DNA of 64,000 nt from Streptomyces geranii. GTDB taxonomy: Bacteria > Actinomycetota > Actinomycetes > Streptomycetales > Streptomycetaceae. A program made the position numbers and the translations under genes. Location: assembly GCF_002954775.1 (NCBI RefSeq), contig NZ_KZ672952.1, forward strand, positions 1 to 64,000. Reading direction: 5' to 3'. Below are positions 18,910 to 28,228 of this stretch, piece after piece. Below the pieces are notes generated by a model, which had not been told where the DNA came from, ran no database searches, and saw only the letters and a program-made list of their open reading frames with translations. Each line of letters opens with the position of its first letter. Position 1 is the first letter of the stretch.

Positions 18910-19905
18910 GTGATCGACGAAGTGGACAGGAAAATCCTCCACGCACTCCAATGCGCTCCCCGCCTACCGTTCCGGCACATCGCGGAGGTGACCGGCGTCT
19001 CGGAACAGACGGCCGCCCGCCGCTACCACGCACTGCGGCGCAGCGGGGTGATGCGCGTGGTCGGCCTGGTCAACCCGGCCGTCCACGGAAAGGCCCAGTG
19101 GGTGACCCGCATCCGCTCCCGCCCCGACCGGGTCGGGCCCCTGGCGGACTCCCTGGCCAAGCGTCCGGACGTCGCCTACGCCAACCTCGCCTCGGGCGGC
19201 TCGGAGATCATCTGCATGATCCACTCCCCCGTCGAGGCCGAGCGCGACGACATCATCCTGCGCCAGCTGCCCCGTTCCGCCTCCGTCCTGGACGTCAGCA
19301 TCGACCTCCTGCTGCACCCCTTCGGCGAGACGGGCACCAGCGAATGGACCGGCTACGGCGACGGCCTCACACGCGACCAGGTGCGGCAGCTCATCGCCGA
19401 CCGGCCGCCCACCCCCACCGGCCCCCCGCGGCCCCCGACGGAGGAGGACGCCCCCCTGCTGGACGCCCTCGCCGAGGACGGCCGCACCACCCACACCCGC
19501 CTCGCCGAGCTCACCGGCTGGTCCAACGCCCGCGTCGCCCGCCGTATGGAGGCCCTGGAAACGTCCCGCACACTCTTCTACGACGTGGAACTCCTGCCCG
19601 AGCGCCTCGGCCACACCCTCAACGCCACCCTCTGGCTCCGCGTCACCCCCGACCGCCTGCAACAGGCCGGGGAACAACTCGCCCAGCACGCCGAGGTCGC
19701 CTTCGCCGGCGCCATCAGCGGCCACCACAATCTGATGGTCAGTGTCATCTGCCGTGACGCCGAGGACTTCTACCGCTACCTCACCACCAGCGTCGCCGCC
19801 GTCGAAGGCATCGACGCCTACGAGGTCAGCATCCGCGTCCGCCGTCTCAAACAGGCCGCCTCACTCATCTTCCACGGACGCCTGGTGCACACGACACCCG
19901 CATGA
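18910..19905 (+). CDS. Lrp/AsnC-family regulator (two-domain form)
   Basis: 331 residues, a paralogue of the regulator at 15301 with the same duplicated HTH layout (VDRKILHALQCAPRLPFRHI near the start; LLDALAEDGRTTHTRLAELT near 185). The final segment VEGIDAYEVSIRVRRLK is the usual ligand-domain ending. The GTG at 18910 has almost no ribosome site, so the transcript may be leaderless. It probably controls the divergent MFS gene(s) and itself in response to a small ligand. Confidence 0.85.
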   Translation: MIDEVDRKILHALQCAPRLPFRHIAEVTGVSEQTAARRYHALRRSGVMRVVGLVNPAVHGKAQWVTRIRSRPDRVGPLADSLAKRPDVAYANLASGGSEIICMIHSPVEAERDDIILRQLPRSASVLDVSIDLLLHPFGETGTSEWTGYGDGLTRDQVRQLIADRPPTPTGPPRPPTEEDAPLLDALAEDGRTTHTRLAELTGWSNARVARRMEALETSRTLFYDVELLPERLGHTLNATLWLRVTPDRLQQAGEQLAQHAEVAFAGAISGHHNLMVSVICRDAEDFYRYLTTSVAAVEGIDAYEVSIRVRRLKQAASLIFHGRLVHTTPA

Positions 19906-20131
19906 CAGTCGGGCCCGCTACAGCGACTGATCCGGGCGTGCGTTCTGGAACGACCTCAAGGCCGTGACCCACGGCTCCGGCGCCGAAGGCCGGCCGATGG
20001 GACAGTCGCCGGGCGGCCACCGGGCTTGTCGACGATCAGTCCCTGGCCCGGTGTTCCCAGGTAGGCAGGCCGTCCGTGAACGCGCTTCGGGCAAAGATGC
20101 CGGTACAACGTCAGGGGCGCGGGAGAACAGG

Positions 20132-20400
20132 ATGTACACCGTCGCACTTCCGCAACGGCTCGTGGTGGACGCTGTGTTCTCACGCGCCGCCCTCATCGCC
20201 GGCCGGGAGCCCGGTGCTCTCCGCATGCGGGAGCCGGTGAGGCCCGGGGACGTGCTGCACGGCGCGATGGAGATCGTGGCGGTCCGCCCTCGCGACGACG
20301 GCACAGCCGTGGTCCGCGGCCGGGTCACCCTCACCAACGACTCCGGCGCGGTCCGATGCGTCGGCATGGCCCCGGTTGAACGGGGCGGGCCCACTGCCGA
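20132..20400 (+). pseudogene. MaoC-like (hotdog) dehydratase fragment
   Basis: From an ATG at 20132 (GGGAGAACAGG upstream) about 85 residues read like the C-terminal half of a MaoC-family hotdog domain: QRLVVDAVFSRAALIAGRE, then M-R-E-P-V-R-P-G-D-V-L-H-G, then V-R-G-R-V-T-L-T-N-D-S-G. The N-terminal catalytic Asp/His part is absent. The frame runs on without conserved sequence over the opposite-strand regulator remnant. It is best read as a truncated relic. Confidence 0.5.
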
Positions 20401-20482
20401 GGCGGTAGGCGTGAGGACGCCAAGGCACGGGAAGTGTGGGCATGCCACACCCAGGTGCCAACTCCGGTGTCGTACCCGGGTA

Positions 20483-21176
20483 CTACGGCGCCGGGTGCGG
20501 TCTGCCCGGGGCGACCAGGCCCGACTCGTAGGCCATGACAACGAGTTGTGCCCGGTCGCGGGCCCCGAGCTTGGCGAACAGCCGGGCCATGTGGGTCTTG
20601 ACGGTCTGCTCCGCCACCACCAGCCCCGCGGCGATCTCCGCGTTCGACAGGCCCTGTGCGACCGGCAGGAGGACCTCCGTCTCCCGGGGCGTCAGTCCGT
20701 TCAGCCGCACACGCGGGTCCCGGCGCGAGACGGGGAGGCGGCGGGCCACGTCCTCGATGAGGCATCGGGGGACGTACGGGGCGAGCAGCGGCGATCACCC
20801 GTACCGCCTGCCCGAGTTCGGCGACCGGTGCACTCTTGAGGAGGAAGCCGCCGACTCCGGCGTGGAGGGCCTTGTAGACGTAGTCGTCGATGTCGAACGT
20901 GGTCAGCATGAGCACCTTGGGGAGGTGGACCACGCCGGGCGGCGGATCCAGCAGCCGCCGTGCCGCTTCGAGCCCGTCCATCTCGGGCATCCGTACGTCC
21001 ATCAGCACCACGTCGGTGGGTGGTGCCGCTGCTGACCTCGATGCCGAGCCGACCGTTGGGTGCCTCCCCCCTCACCCCACGACGTCGATGTCGCTTTGCG
21101 CCGACAGCAGTGCCGTGAACCCCGAACGCGCCATGTCCTGGTCGTCCACGACGACCACCCGGATCACCATGTTCAT
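20483..21176 (-). pseudogene. NarL/LuxR-type response regulator, multiply frameshifted
   Basis: Starts properly at ATG 21176 (AGGAGAC upstream) with the receiver N-terminus V-V-V-V-D-D-Q-D-M-A-R-S-G-F, then hits a stop at 21072. Receiver sequence resumes in another frame (D-V-V-L-M-D-V-R-M-P-E-M-D-G, with the phospho-Asp; K in FLLKSAP). A third lesion near 20790 shifts to the frame that encodes the intact HTH ([20 protein letters not shown]) down to 20483. At least three frame breaks mean no functional regulator. It was the partner of the kinase gene immediately upstream (21293-22501). Confidence 0.85.
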
Positions 21177-21292
21177 GTCTCCTGTTCCCGTTCGTCGCGC
21201 AGCCCACGCGAGCCGGCCACATGACAGGGCGGCCGTGCGCGCCTCACTCGCACGTACTCAAGCGGCATTCCGCGGTGCCCTCCCGCCCAGCG

Positions 21293-22501
21293 TCACGACG
21301 ATGTCTTGCCCGTCGGCAGGTTCGCCCTGACCTGCCAGCCCCTGCGGTCGGATCGGGGTCCCGTACGCAGTTCGCCGCCGAGCGCGGTAACCCGTTCGGT
21401 CAGTCCGACCAGACCGAAGCCGCCGCCACGTGCGGCGGTCGGCAACCGGGTGCCGCCACGGCCGTCGTCGCGCACCGTCACCTCCAGCGTGCGGCCGTCG
21501 TGGGCCAGGGCGACCGTCACCTCGGTGGCATCGGCGGCATGGCGCCGTACGTTGGTGAGCGCCTCCTGGACCACCCGGTAGGCAGCCGCCTGCACCTCAT
21601 GCGGAAGGTCGTCGGGCACCGAGGAATCTCGGCGCAGCGCGGCTTCCGGGCCGACCGGCCCGACGAAGCCTTCCACCAGTTCGGGGAGCGCGGCCAGATC
21701 GCCCGCCGGGCTGCGGTCGGTCCGGCCGGCCTCCGGAGTCTCTCGCATCAGGCCGACGGTGCGGCGCATCGAGGCGAGGGCCTCGGTAGCGGAGTGCTCG
21801 ACGTTCTGCAGGATCTTGGCCAACCGCTCGGGGTCCGTCGTGGCCAGGAGCTGAGCCACCTGTGACTGCACCAGGATCCCGGTGACATGGTGGGCCACGA
21901 AGTCGTGCAGGTCGGCAGCCATGGCGAGGCGTTCGGCTCGCCGGACCTCGGTGACCGTTACGCGGCGGCGGTGGTCCAGGGTGCGCAGATACCCGCCCAG
22001 CCCCGCGACCACACCGACCAGCAGCACCATGCCGAACGGGTTGACCGACACATCGCCGACGGCCTGCCGGTAGGGCAGAGCCAGCATCGCCGCACCGTCC
22101 AGAGCACCGCACACCGCGGCCCACGGCATGGGGCAGCCACGTACCGCGATCAGGAGCAGGCACAACAGGATCGCCTGTTCACCAGGGCCGTCCAGCGCCT
22201 CACGGCCCGACAGGAACACGGCGGCCGTCACCGCGCCGGAGACGACCGCGGTCACGGCGGTGCGAACCGCCGTGGTGAGCCACGCCGGCCACCGGGCGGC
22301 GGGCCACAGGACCGCGGCCAGACCGATCGGCAGGACCACCAGCTGAGGCCACAGCGAACCGCCATGGAGGCCGGCGAACAGCAGGTCCACGCCTGCCGCC
22401 GCCAGAAGAAGGACGACGCCGAACGCTCGCACGACGCCCTGCCGACGATCATCCGGTCCGGGAGACGCACCAAGGGCACGCACACTGCTCAGGAGATCCA
22501 C
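21293..22501 (-). CDS. Sensor histidine kinase, HisKA_3/DesK type
   Basis: 402 residues: about five or six N-terminal TM segments (to about 175), then the HisKA_3 dimerisation/phosphorylation motif A-D-L-H-D-F-V-A-H-H-V-T-G-I, then an HATPase domain with A-L-T-N-V-R-R-H (N box), V-R-D-D-G-R-G-G and G-F-G-L-V-G-L-T-E-R. The frame is intact and all kinase motifs are present. Its cognate response regulator just downstream is destroyed, so this kinase is an orphan unless it signals to another regulator. Confidence 0.85.
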   Translation of the reverse strand: MDLLSSVRALGASPGPDDRRQGVVRAFGVVLLLAAAGVDLLFAGLHGGSLWPQLVVLPIGLAAVLWPAARWPAWLTTAVRTAVTAVVSGAVTAAVFLSGREALDGPGEQAILLCLLLIAVRGCPMPWAAVCGALDGAAMLALPYRQAVGDVSVNPFGMVLLVGVVAGLGGYLRTLDHRRRVTVTEVRRAERLAMAADLHDFVAHHVTGILVQSQVAQLLATTDPERLAKILQNVEHSATEALASMRRTVGLMRETPEAGRTDRSPAGDLAALPELVEGFVGPVGPEAALRRDSSVPDDLPHEVQAAAYRVVQEALTNVRRHAADATEVTVALAHDGRTLEVTVRDDGRGGTRLPTAARGGGFGLVGLTERVTALGGELRTGPRSDRRGWQVRANLPTGKTSS

Positions 22502-22666
22502 GGCGCGACCCTAGCCTCCCTCCGGCACAGCCGGATCGGCCGAAAGGCCATCCTCCGCGGCGCGGCGCGCCACGCACATCGGCCGAACGGCCGAGGCCCA
22601 GTGCGAGCAGGGACCTCCCCCGGTCGTTCCGTATCCGAGAGGGGCTACTGACCCATTCCGTCACCC

Positions 22667-22810
22667 CGGCGGCAGCGGGCCCGTCGGTGGACCTGGAGGC
22701 CACAGCGGCGGGCGGGTCGGCCGGGGGCGGCGTGCACGTGACGCTGGTGACCGGCGACACCGTCAGCGTGGACAGCACCGATCGCCCGACGCCCACGCGA
22801 CCCGGGTGAC
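22667..22810 (+). pseudogene. Subtilisin-like secreted peptidase, N-terminal fragment
   Basis: The frame reads S-V-T-P-A-A-A-G-P-S-V-D-L-E-A-T, then GVHVTLVTGDTVSVDS. This resembles the post-signal propeptide of streptomycete S8 peptidases, which begin with a V-T-L-V-T-G-D motif. It is cut off by a stop within 20 residues and nothing of the catalytic domain follows. Confidence 0.35.
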
Positions 22811-23089
22811 CGTCCCGCCCAACTCCCGCGCGGAGCTTGAGGGGAAGATCCGCGACGCCGACCCGGGGGACCACCGGGTGAGGGCGAACCCAGCCGGCGG
22901 ACGAGGTCGCGTGGTGGTCCGACCGCTCACCGACGTCACCGGCACCGCGCTGTGTATCGGGCCGGTGGGCTCCGGCACCACGGCGGTCGAGCGCGTCGGT
23001 TCCTGACGGCGCGGCCCCCGGGTTCCGCGACCCGGGAGCCACCCTTGTCACGCCGCGGGCCCGCCCTGTTGTTCTGTCATCGGGATGCC

Positions 23090-23218
23090 ATGATCCTTCC
23101 GGACGGCGACGGCTTCGAGACGTACGGCGCCCTGCGGGCCGCCGGCATCGATGCGCCCCTTCTCTTCCTCACCACCAAGGACCGGACCGAGGCCAAGGTG
23201 CGCGGGCCAATGACGGGC
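23090..23218 (+). pseudogene. OmpR-type response-regulator receiver fragment
   Basis: About 42 residues: MILPDGDGFETYGALRAAG, then P-L-L-F-L-T-T-K-D-R-T-E-A-K-V-R-G. These match the beta-3 to alpha-4 part of a receiver domain, from the phospho-Asp loop to the Thr/Lys region. The N-terminus, the Lys switch region and the DNA-binding domain are missing. Confidence 0.5.
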
Positions 23219-23399
23219 GCGACCGGACGGTGGTGGTCACCGACGCTCCGACCTCGGTCACTGATCCGCTACTGAGCGCATACCCCGGCAAGATCAGCCT
23301 CCAGGCACCCCCAGCCTCACAGGTGATCAAGATCGGCTGAGACCGTGAGGGGCCCGGTCACCAGGGCCCCTCACTACGGCGGGAAGGCAGCGTCCTGCG

Positions 23400-23951
23400 A
23401 TGCGCAAGACGGCGATGAGCCGCCAGGCCCCCTCTCCGGCCTCCCGAGCCGTAACCGAGCACCTGACCGGCCCCCTCGGCGTCAAGAGCGTCCTGGACCA
23501 CGGCTGTGGCCGCGGCGCCGACATCGCCCACTACCGCGCGGCGGGCCTGGATGCCGAAGGCTTCGACCCGCACGACGACTTCGGCTGGCCCCGCCCCGAG
23601 CGGACCGGCTTCGACCTGGTCACCTCGATGTTCGTCCTCAACGTGCTGCCCGACCCCTGGCAGCGGATCCAGGCACTCAAGGACGCGGCGTCCTTCGCCC
23701 GCCCCGGCGGCCATGTCGTGGTCGTCACCCGCTCACCGGAGGAGATCACCAAGGCTGCCGCGGACTGCGGCTGGACGGCCCACCACGACGGCTTCTGGTC
23801 CAGCCAAAGCAAGGGAACCTTCCAGCGCGGCATCGATCCAGGCGAGATCACCGCCCTCGCCCGCCGGGCCGGCCTCGCCCCCACCGCCGGTGCCCCCGTG
23901 CTGCCGCTGCCCGGGATCTGCCACACCGTCCTGGCCAAGCCCCGGACGTGA
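23400..23951 (+). CDS. Class I SAM-dependent methyltransferase
   Basis: 183 residues. Motif I is V-L-D-H-G-C-G-R-G-A-D, followed by an acidic E-G-F-D-P-H at the end of beta-2, and F-V-L-N-V-L-P-D as motif IV/post-I region. The sequence is a compact single Rossmann domain. The D-x-G-C-G-R-G-x-D form resembles small methyltransferases sometimes found with DNA phosphorothioation or other accessory loci, but no such neighbours exist here. The target is unknown. GGAAGG lies about 13 nt before the ATG. Confidence 0.7.
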   Translation: MRKTAMSRQAPSPASRAVTEHLTGPLGVKSVLDHGCGRGADIAHYRAAGLDAEGFDPHDDFGWPRPERTGFDLVTSMFVLNVLPDPWQRIQALKDAASFARPGGHVVVVTRSPEEITKAAADCGWTAHHDGFWSSQSKGTFQRGIDPGEITALARRAGLAPTAGAPVLPLPGICHTVLAKPRT

Positions 23952-24035
23952 ATCGCGTACCAACCAACGTCCCCAGTCGCGTACACAGTTGTGCACGAAG
24001 TCGTGTGCCAACTCTTCGCTGAGGACGGCTTGCGG

Positions 24036-24401
24036 TCAGCGGTTGCCCGTCCAGACGATCCGGTCGGCGAAGCCGCCCCGCTCACTCGCCTTGGTCTCAC
24101 GGATCTTCTCCATCTGATCCACGTCGACCCCCAGGTCCGCGGCGAGCGCGCGCACGACCTCCAACACGTCAGCGAGTTCCTCCGGCGCCGAGTCCTTATC
24201 CGCCTCAAGGAACTCGGCGACCTCCTCGCCGAGCTTGTCCCTCAGCCGACTGCGGTATTCCTCCCGGCCAGCTGTGTAGGTGACCGGCTCGGCCCCGTCT
24301 TCCCGGATGATCTGCGGAATCCGGTCCCGCACCAACTTGCCGTGCGAACCGCCAATCCCACCCGTTCGGAGGGCCACCTTGTCCCGGCGGCCGTTCGTCA
24401 C
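24036..24401 (-). CDS. MazG-like / phosphoribosyl-ATP pyrophosphohydrolase-like protein
   Basis: 121 residues. It contains K-L-V-R-D-R-I-P near residue 22 and the all-alpha NTP pyrophosphohydrolase motif L-G-E-E-V-A-E-F followed by E-E-L-A-D-V-L-E-V-V, giving the E-E-x-x-E and E-x-x-D metal ligands. Proteins of this group hydrolyse nucleoside triphosphates to monophosphate and PPi and probably act in nucleotide house-cleaning. It is convergent with the methyltransferase gene 84 bp away. The GTG start at 24401 is provisional; no strong ribosome site is seen. Confidence 0.8.
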   Translation of the reverse strand: MTNGRRDKVALRTGGIGGSHGKLVRDRIPQIIREDGAEPVTYTAGREEYRSRLRDKLGEEVAEFLEADKDSAPEELADVLEVVRALAADLGVDVDQMEKIRETKASERGGFADRIVWTGNR

Positions 24402-24635
24402 CGCCGTCCCTGCGGCGGGAAGCGGCGGCGGGTCCGCCCGCCGGAAGGAGCGGCCCGCTGCTGCGGTGGGGTGGTGGGCAGGGCCGCGATGCCCAGAGCG
24501 GCGTCTCTCGCGGTGACGGCCTCATCCCGTTCGGCCAAGGCCTCGGCCCGTTCCCTCGCCAACTGCTCGATCGTAACCGCGGAGGTGCCCGCTCTTGTGC
24601 TGGGCGGCCTTGAACTCCGCCTGATGCTTGGCCAT
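24398..24635 (-). pseudogene. Unrecognised frameshifted coding relic
   Basis: From ATG 24635 the minus strand reads M-A-K-H-Q-A-E-F-K-A-A-Q-H-K-S-G. In a second frame it continues T-S-A-V-T-I-E-Q-L-A-R-E-R-A-E-A-L-A-E-R-D-E-A and on to a stop at 24398. The two parts look like one coiled-coil protein split by a frameshift near 24590. It is not recognised; coding bias is its only support. Confidence 0.3.
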
Positions 24636-24874
24636 GACCCATGTGTTGCCGCTGCCGGATCGTCCTCCGAAGCGGCAACGGTGGTGCTTGGCGCGGGGCC
24701 GCTCCGGCCTCTCATATCACCGCACCGCTGCTCGGACGGCCGCAGAACAGGCTCTTCGGGCTCCGGACATTTCGCAGGGATGGTCGGCGAGTCTTTCATC
24801 TTGTGTGCGGAGGGCGCCCGTGAAGCAGCGGACTGCTTAGGGTCGACGTGCCCGGGTCGCAGGAGGAAGACAGA

Positions 24875-25971
24875 GTGTTCGGAAAGAAGTCGAAGGCGCA
24901 GCGTCAGCGGGACAACGCGCGTGCGCGTGCCCGCGCGGAGTAGCAGCGGCGCACAGCGACGATGGAGGAGTTCACCGAGGAGCACGCCCGGATGGTGGCG
25001 CGGCGTCACAGCGATCCGCGGTTTGTGCAACGGCGCCGAGGAGTGGACGGATCGGTCGAGGTGGCCTGGGCGGCCGGGTCCGAGCTACATGTGCACATGC
25101 GGGACGCGATGGAGGAGCAACGGGCCGCTTTCGAAGAGAAGTTCGGACGGCCTCCCGGCCCGCACGATCCGGTCTTCTTCGATCCCGAGGCCGACGAGCC
25201 GTGTCCTCTGACGCAGGAGGCCATCAGCCGGGTGATGGACGAGTTGCTGGAGGCGACGGACCGTTCGGGAGTGGATCCCGCGCTCGTGCACGCCTGGCGC
25301 GAGTGCGGGTATCCCGTGACGGAGGACAACCGGCATACCTTCTCCGCCGCCGAGGTGATGGCCTTCAGCGATGCCGTGCACGCCTACCGTTCGACGGCGC
25401 ACGGTGAGCAGGAAGCCGCCGGGGCCGAAGCCGTCACGGACGAGGTTCTCCCCGACGACGGCCGGGCGGCGGCGGTCGCAAGCCTGAGCAAGATGGTGGC
25501 CACGATCCTGGTGCGGCGCGACCCGCGCATCGCACTACGGGTCGTCGTGGGACTGGAGCGGCTGGCGGAGGAGTCCGGGGACGAGGCCGCCGGGCTGGCG
25601 GAAGCCCTGTCGTTCGGGGTGCTGGCGGGATGGCTGGCCGGGCGCGGGAGTCGGGCCTGTCACCGGACGAGGCCAAGGCGGCGACAGGCTGGGGCGATGA
25701 GCGCCTCGGCACCCTGGCAGGCGAGACGGCCTCCCGGATGTCAGGGCTGATCGGAGTTCCCGGAGCAGGCGACGTGACCGTGGCGGAGGTGACCGAAGAC
25801 CTGGGCGACGATCTGCTACCGGCGATGATCTGGCTGACATGCGGCGTCGTGGCCATCGCCGGAGCGGGCAACACCGACTGGCTGGAGCAGTTCAACCTAG
25901 ACGTGTCCCGACAAGCCGTGTCTCAACCGCTCTTGGAACATGTGGATCGAACGGAGTTCCTGGGCGGGTGA
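24875..25971 (+). pseudogene. Hypothetical protein gene with a nonsense codon and a frameshift
   Basis: A perfect AGGAGG (24861-24866) precedes a GTG at 24875. The frame reads V-F-G-K-K-S-K-A-Q-R-Q-R-D-N-A-R-A-R and hits TAG at 24941, in frame with the main body, which resumes at Q-R-R-T-A-T-M-E-E-F-T-E-E-H. The body runs in one frame to about 25640 and then continues in another (RARESGLSPDEAKAATGWGD and onward) to 25971. Restart at ATG 24962 could give a truncated protein. The intact ancestor would be about 360 residues, Glu/Asp/Ala-rich and soluble. No domain was recognised. Confidence 0.6.
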
Positions 25972-26020
25972 TCTTCCGGCGGCACGCGCATGAAGGCAGA
26001 CACCTCACGTTGCTATGCCG

Positions 26021-26329
26021 TCAAGTTCGCGGGATGAGTCCTCCGTTCACGGCGCGGTCGTAGAGCCGCTTGTGCCAATCGTTGGCATCGGGTCCGGGGT
26101 CGGTGGTCAGGACGGGATTCGGGCCGGTCTCGATGAGGTGCAACAGGGTTCCGGCGACGCCATAGCAGTCGTCCGGGCCGAAGCAGGAGACGAGCGCTCG
26201 GGCTTCCTTTCCCGTGACCGGCCTTGGGATCGCGTCGAGCTGCTCGACGCGCCTGTCGATCTCTTCGCCGCTCGCATCCCAGTCGGGGAGCGGACCGTCG
26301 GCGACGAACGTCTGCACTTCGGGTCTCAT
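26021..26329 (-). CDS. Small conserved-looking hypothetical protein
   Basis: 102 residues, acidic, with E-E-I-D-R-R-V-E-Q-L-D-A-I-P-R-P-V-T and C-F-G-P-D-D-C-Y-G-V-A-G-T-L-L-H-L-I-E-T. I associate this pattern with a common streptomycete family of unknown function. There are no membrane segments. The ATG at 26329 lacks a clear ribosome site; the open frame extends upstream with unlikely Gly/Arg-rich sequence. Confidence 0.6.
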   Translation of the reverse strand: MRPEVQTFVADGPLPDWDASGEEIDRRVEQLDAIPRPVTGKEARALVSCFGPDDCYGVAGTLLHLIETGPNPVLTTDPGPDANDWHKRLYDRAVNGGLIPRT

Positions 26330-26473
26330 GGGCGAATGATCGGCTGTCTTCGCCACCGCGGGCAAGGCGCCCACGCGACCGCCACCACCACGAGCACCAG
26401 GGCCGCGCACGCTGTCTAAGACCGTGTCCTACGTGGTGAGGCGGACGTTGAGCTGTCTACGGGGCGGAGTACG

Positions 26474-26553
26474 TGGAGTTGGATTGTTCCGGACGGATTG
26501 TGGGAGATCCCGAAGCCGCTGATCCCGCCGTCGAAGGTGCGTCCTGTCAACGG
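26474..26553 (+). pseudogene. IS5-family transposase N-terminal remnant
   Basis: The plus strand reads WIVPDGLWEIPKPLIPPSK then V-R-P-V-N, matching the opening of IS5-family transposases (the D-x-L-W-E-L-x-x-P-L-L-P-P motif). It stops just before the left end of the ISL3-type element at 26566. Upstream sequence GACCGTGTCCTACG at about 26420 may be its own terminal repeat. Confidence 0.6.
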
Positions 26554-26565
26554 AAAACTTTGATC

Positions 26566-26595
26566 GGCTCTGATCCACATTTCGGGATCACCCAG
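26566..26595 (+). repeat. Left terminal inverted repeat of the ISL3-type element
   Basis: 30 bp; pairs with 28221-28250 with two mismatches (positions 11 and 13 from the outer end). Confidence 0.9.
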
Positions 26596-26629
26596 CGTGA
26601 CACAGCGTCAAGTTGATATCTGAGCAGGT

Positions 26630-28228
26630 GTGTTAAGCGATCAGATACTTGACCTGCTCCTTCCGCACCTGGCGGGTGTGGCCGTCGTGGACGTGCGGGA
26701 GGTCGGCACGAGGCTGTGCATCACGGCGTGTACGACGGCTGAAGGGGCGTCCTGCCCAGCCTGTGGAACCAGTTCGCGCAGAGTTCATGACCGCTATGGC
26801 CGACGGCTTGCCGATCCCGCCGTCGGCGGGAGGGCGGTGACGATAGCACTGACCGTGCGCCGGCTCCGCTGCGATGCCGCGCACTGCCCGCGCCGGACCT
26901 TCGCCAAGCAGGTCGAGGGACTGACCTTCCGCTACGGCCGCCGAAGCCAGCTCCAGCAGACGGTGCTGGAGGCAATCGGCTGTCACCTCGCCCGCCGGGC
27001 CGGGTCCCGGCTCGCTGCGGTACTGCGCTGCCCGGCAAGCCCGAACACCCTGCTCCGCCGGGTGCGGGCCCTGCCCGCCGACCCGCCGGAGCGAAGCCCG
27101 CGGGTGTTGGGGGTGGACGACTTCTCTCTCAAGCGCGGGCACGTCTACGGCACTGTACTGATCGACATCGAGACTGGCCGCCCCGTCGATGTGCTCCCCG
27201 ACCGCACCGCCGAGACCTTCACCGCATGGCTCCACATGCACCCCGGCGCCGAGATCGTGTGCCGTGACAGGGCCAGCGCCTATGCCGAGGCCGTACGCAC
27301 CGCGGCGTCGGACGCAGTCCAGATCGCCGAAAGGTTTCATCTCTGGCTGAACCTGTGCAAGACCGTGGAGAAGTGCGTCGTCGCTCACCGCCACTGCCTC
27401 GTCCCGCCCGCGGAGACGGGCCAGGACGAAGTAGTGGCGGCACCCGCCGCACCTGTGATCGAGGGCAAGCCAGCGGCGAACACCCGGCGCCACTTCGCGG
27501 CAGTACACGAGATGTACGACAAGGGCGTCGCGATCCAGGTCATCGCCGAGACGCTGCGGATGGACCGCAAGACGGTCCGCAAGTACGCGCACGCCACCGC
27601 AGTCGATCAGGTCCTGTCTCCGCGGCCCCGTCGCGACTCGAAACTTCAGGCGTGGGCCGAGTACCTCAATATGCGCTGGCAGGAGGGCTGCACCGACAGC
27701 GGACGCCTCTTCCGAGAGATCCAGGAACGCGGCTATCGCGGCACCAGCCGCAGCCTGAGGCGCTGGCTGGAGCCATGGCGCTCGGCTGCAGCCCCAACGC
27801 CCAAGCAATCCGAGGCTCCCACCGTCCGGCACGTCGTCGGCTGGCTCACCCGCCACCCCGACAACCTCACCCCCGGCCGGCAGCTCCGCCTCAAACGCAT
27901 CCTCACCCGCTGTCCCGAACTCGCCGATCTCCGCAGGCACATCGCGGACTTCGCCACGATGATGAAGAACCTCGACGGCCACCTCCTACCCCGCTGGATG
28001 AAGGCGGCCGAGGGCAGCGAGCTGCCACCACTCCGCAACTTCGCCCGCAACCTGCGCAAAGACCTCGACGCCGTGGCAGCCGGCCTGACCCTGCCCTATT
28101 CCAGCGGCATCGTCGAAGGCCATGTAAATCGGATCAAGTTCCTCAAACGGCAAGGATACGGGCGGGCCCACTTCGACCTCCTGCGACGCCGCGTCCTCCT
28201 CACACCGAGAGCCAATCACCCTGGGTGA
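26630..28228 (+). CDS. ISL3-family transposase
   Basis: 532 residues. An N-terminal zinc-binding region (C-P-A-C-G-T-S-S-R-R-V-H-D-R-Y and a later C-D-A-A-H-C) is followed by a DDE domain with L-G-V-D-D-F-S-L-K-R-G, a second Asp in C-R-D-R-A-S-A-Y and a later Glu near G-I-V-E-G-H-V-N-R-I-K. A central HTH (KTVRKYAHA) is also visible. Start GTG 26630; its second codon is TTA, rare in Streptomyces, so translation may depend on the bldA tRNA. The frame is uninterrupted, so the element may be active. Confidence 0.9.
   Translation: MLSDQILDLLLPHLAGVAVVDVREVGTRLCITACTTAEGASCPACGTSSRRVHDRYGRRLADPAVGGRAVTIALTVRRLRCDAAHCPRRTFAKQVEGLTFRYGRRSQLQQTVLEAIGCHLARRAGSRLAAVLRCPASPNTLLRRVRALPADPPERSPRVLGVDDFSLKRGHVYGTVLIDIETGRPVDVLPDRTAETFTAWLHMHPGAEIVCRDRASAYAEAVRTAASDAVQIAERFHLWLNLCKTVEKCVVAHRHCLVPPAETGQDEVVAAPAAPVIEGKPAANTRRHFAAVHEMYDKGVAIQVIAETLRMDRKTVRKYAHATAVDQVLSPRPRRDSKLQAWAEYLNMRWQEGCTDSGRLFREIQERGYRGTSRSLRRWLEPWRSAAAPTPKQSEAPTVRHVVGWLTRHPDNLTPGRQLRLKRILTRCPELADLRRHIADFATMMKNLDGHLLPRWMKAAEGSELPPLRNFARNLRKDLDAVAAGLTLPYSSGIVEGHVNRIKFLKRQGYGRAHFDLLRRRVLLTPRANHPG

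Larger units (their letters stand above)
22502..23399 (+). other. Gene graveyard of unrelated fragments
   Basis: Nearly 900 bp without an intact gene. On the plus strand it holds a subtilase-like leader fragment (about 22667-22810), frameshifted protein-like sequence to about 23005, a response-regulator receiver fragment (23090-23218) and an unrecognised C-terminal tail (TDAPTSVTDPLLSAYPGKIS and onward) ending in a stop at 23340. Confidence 0.5.
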
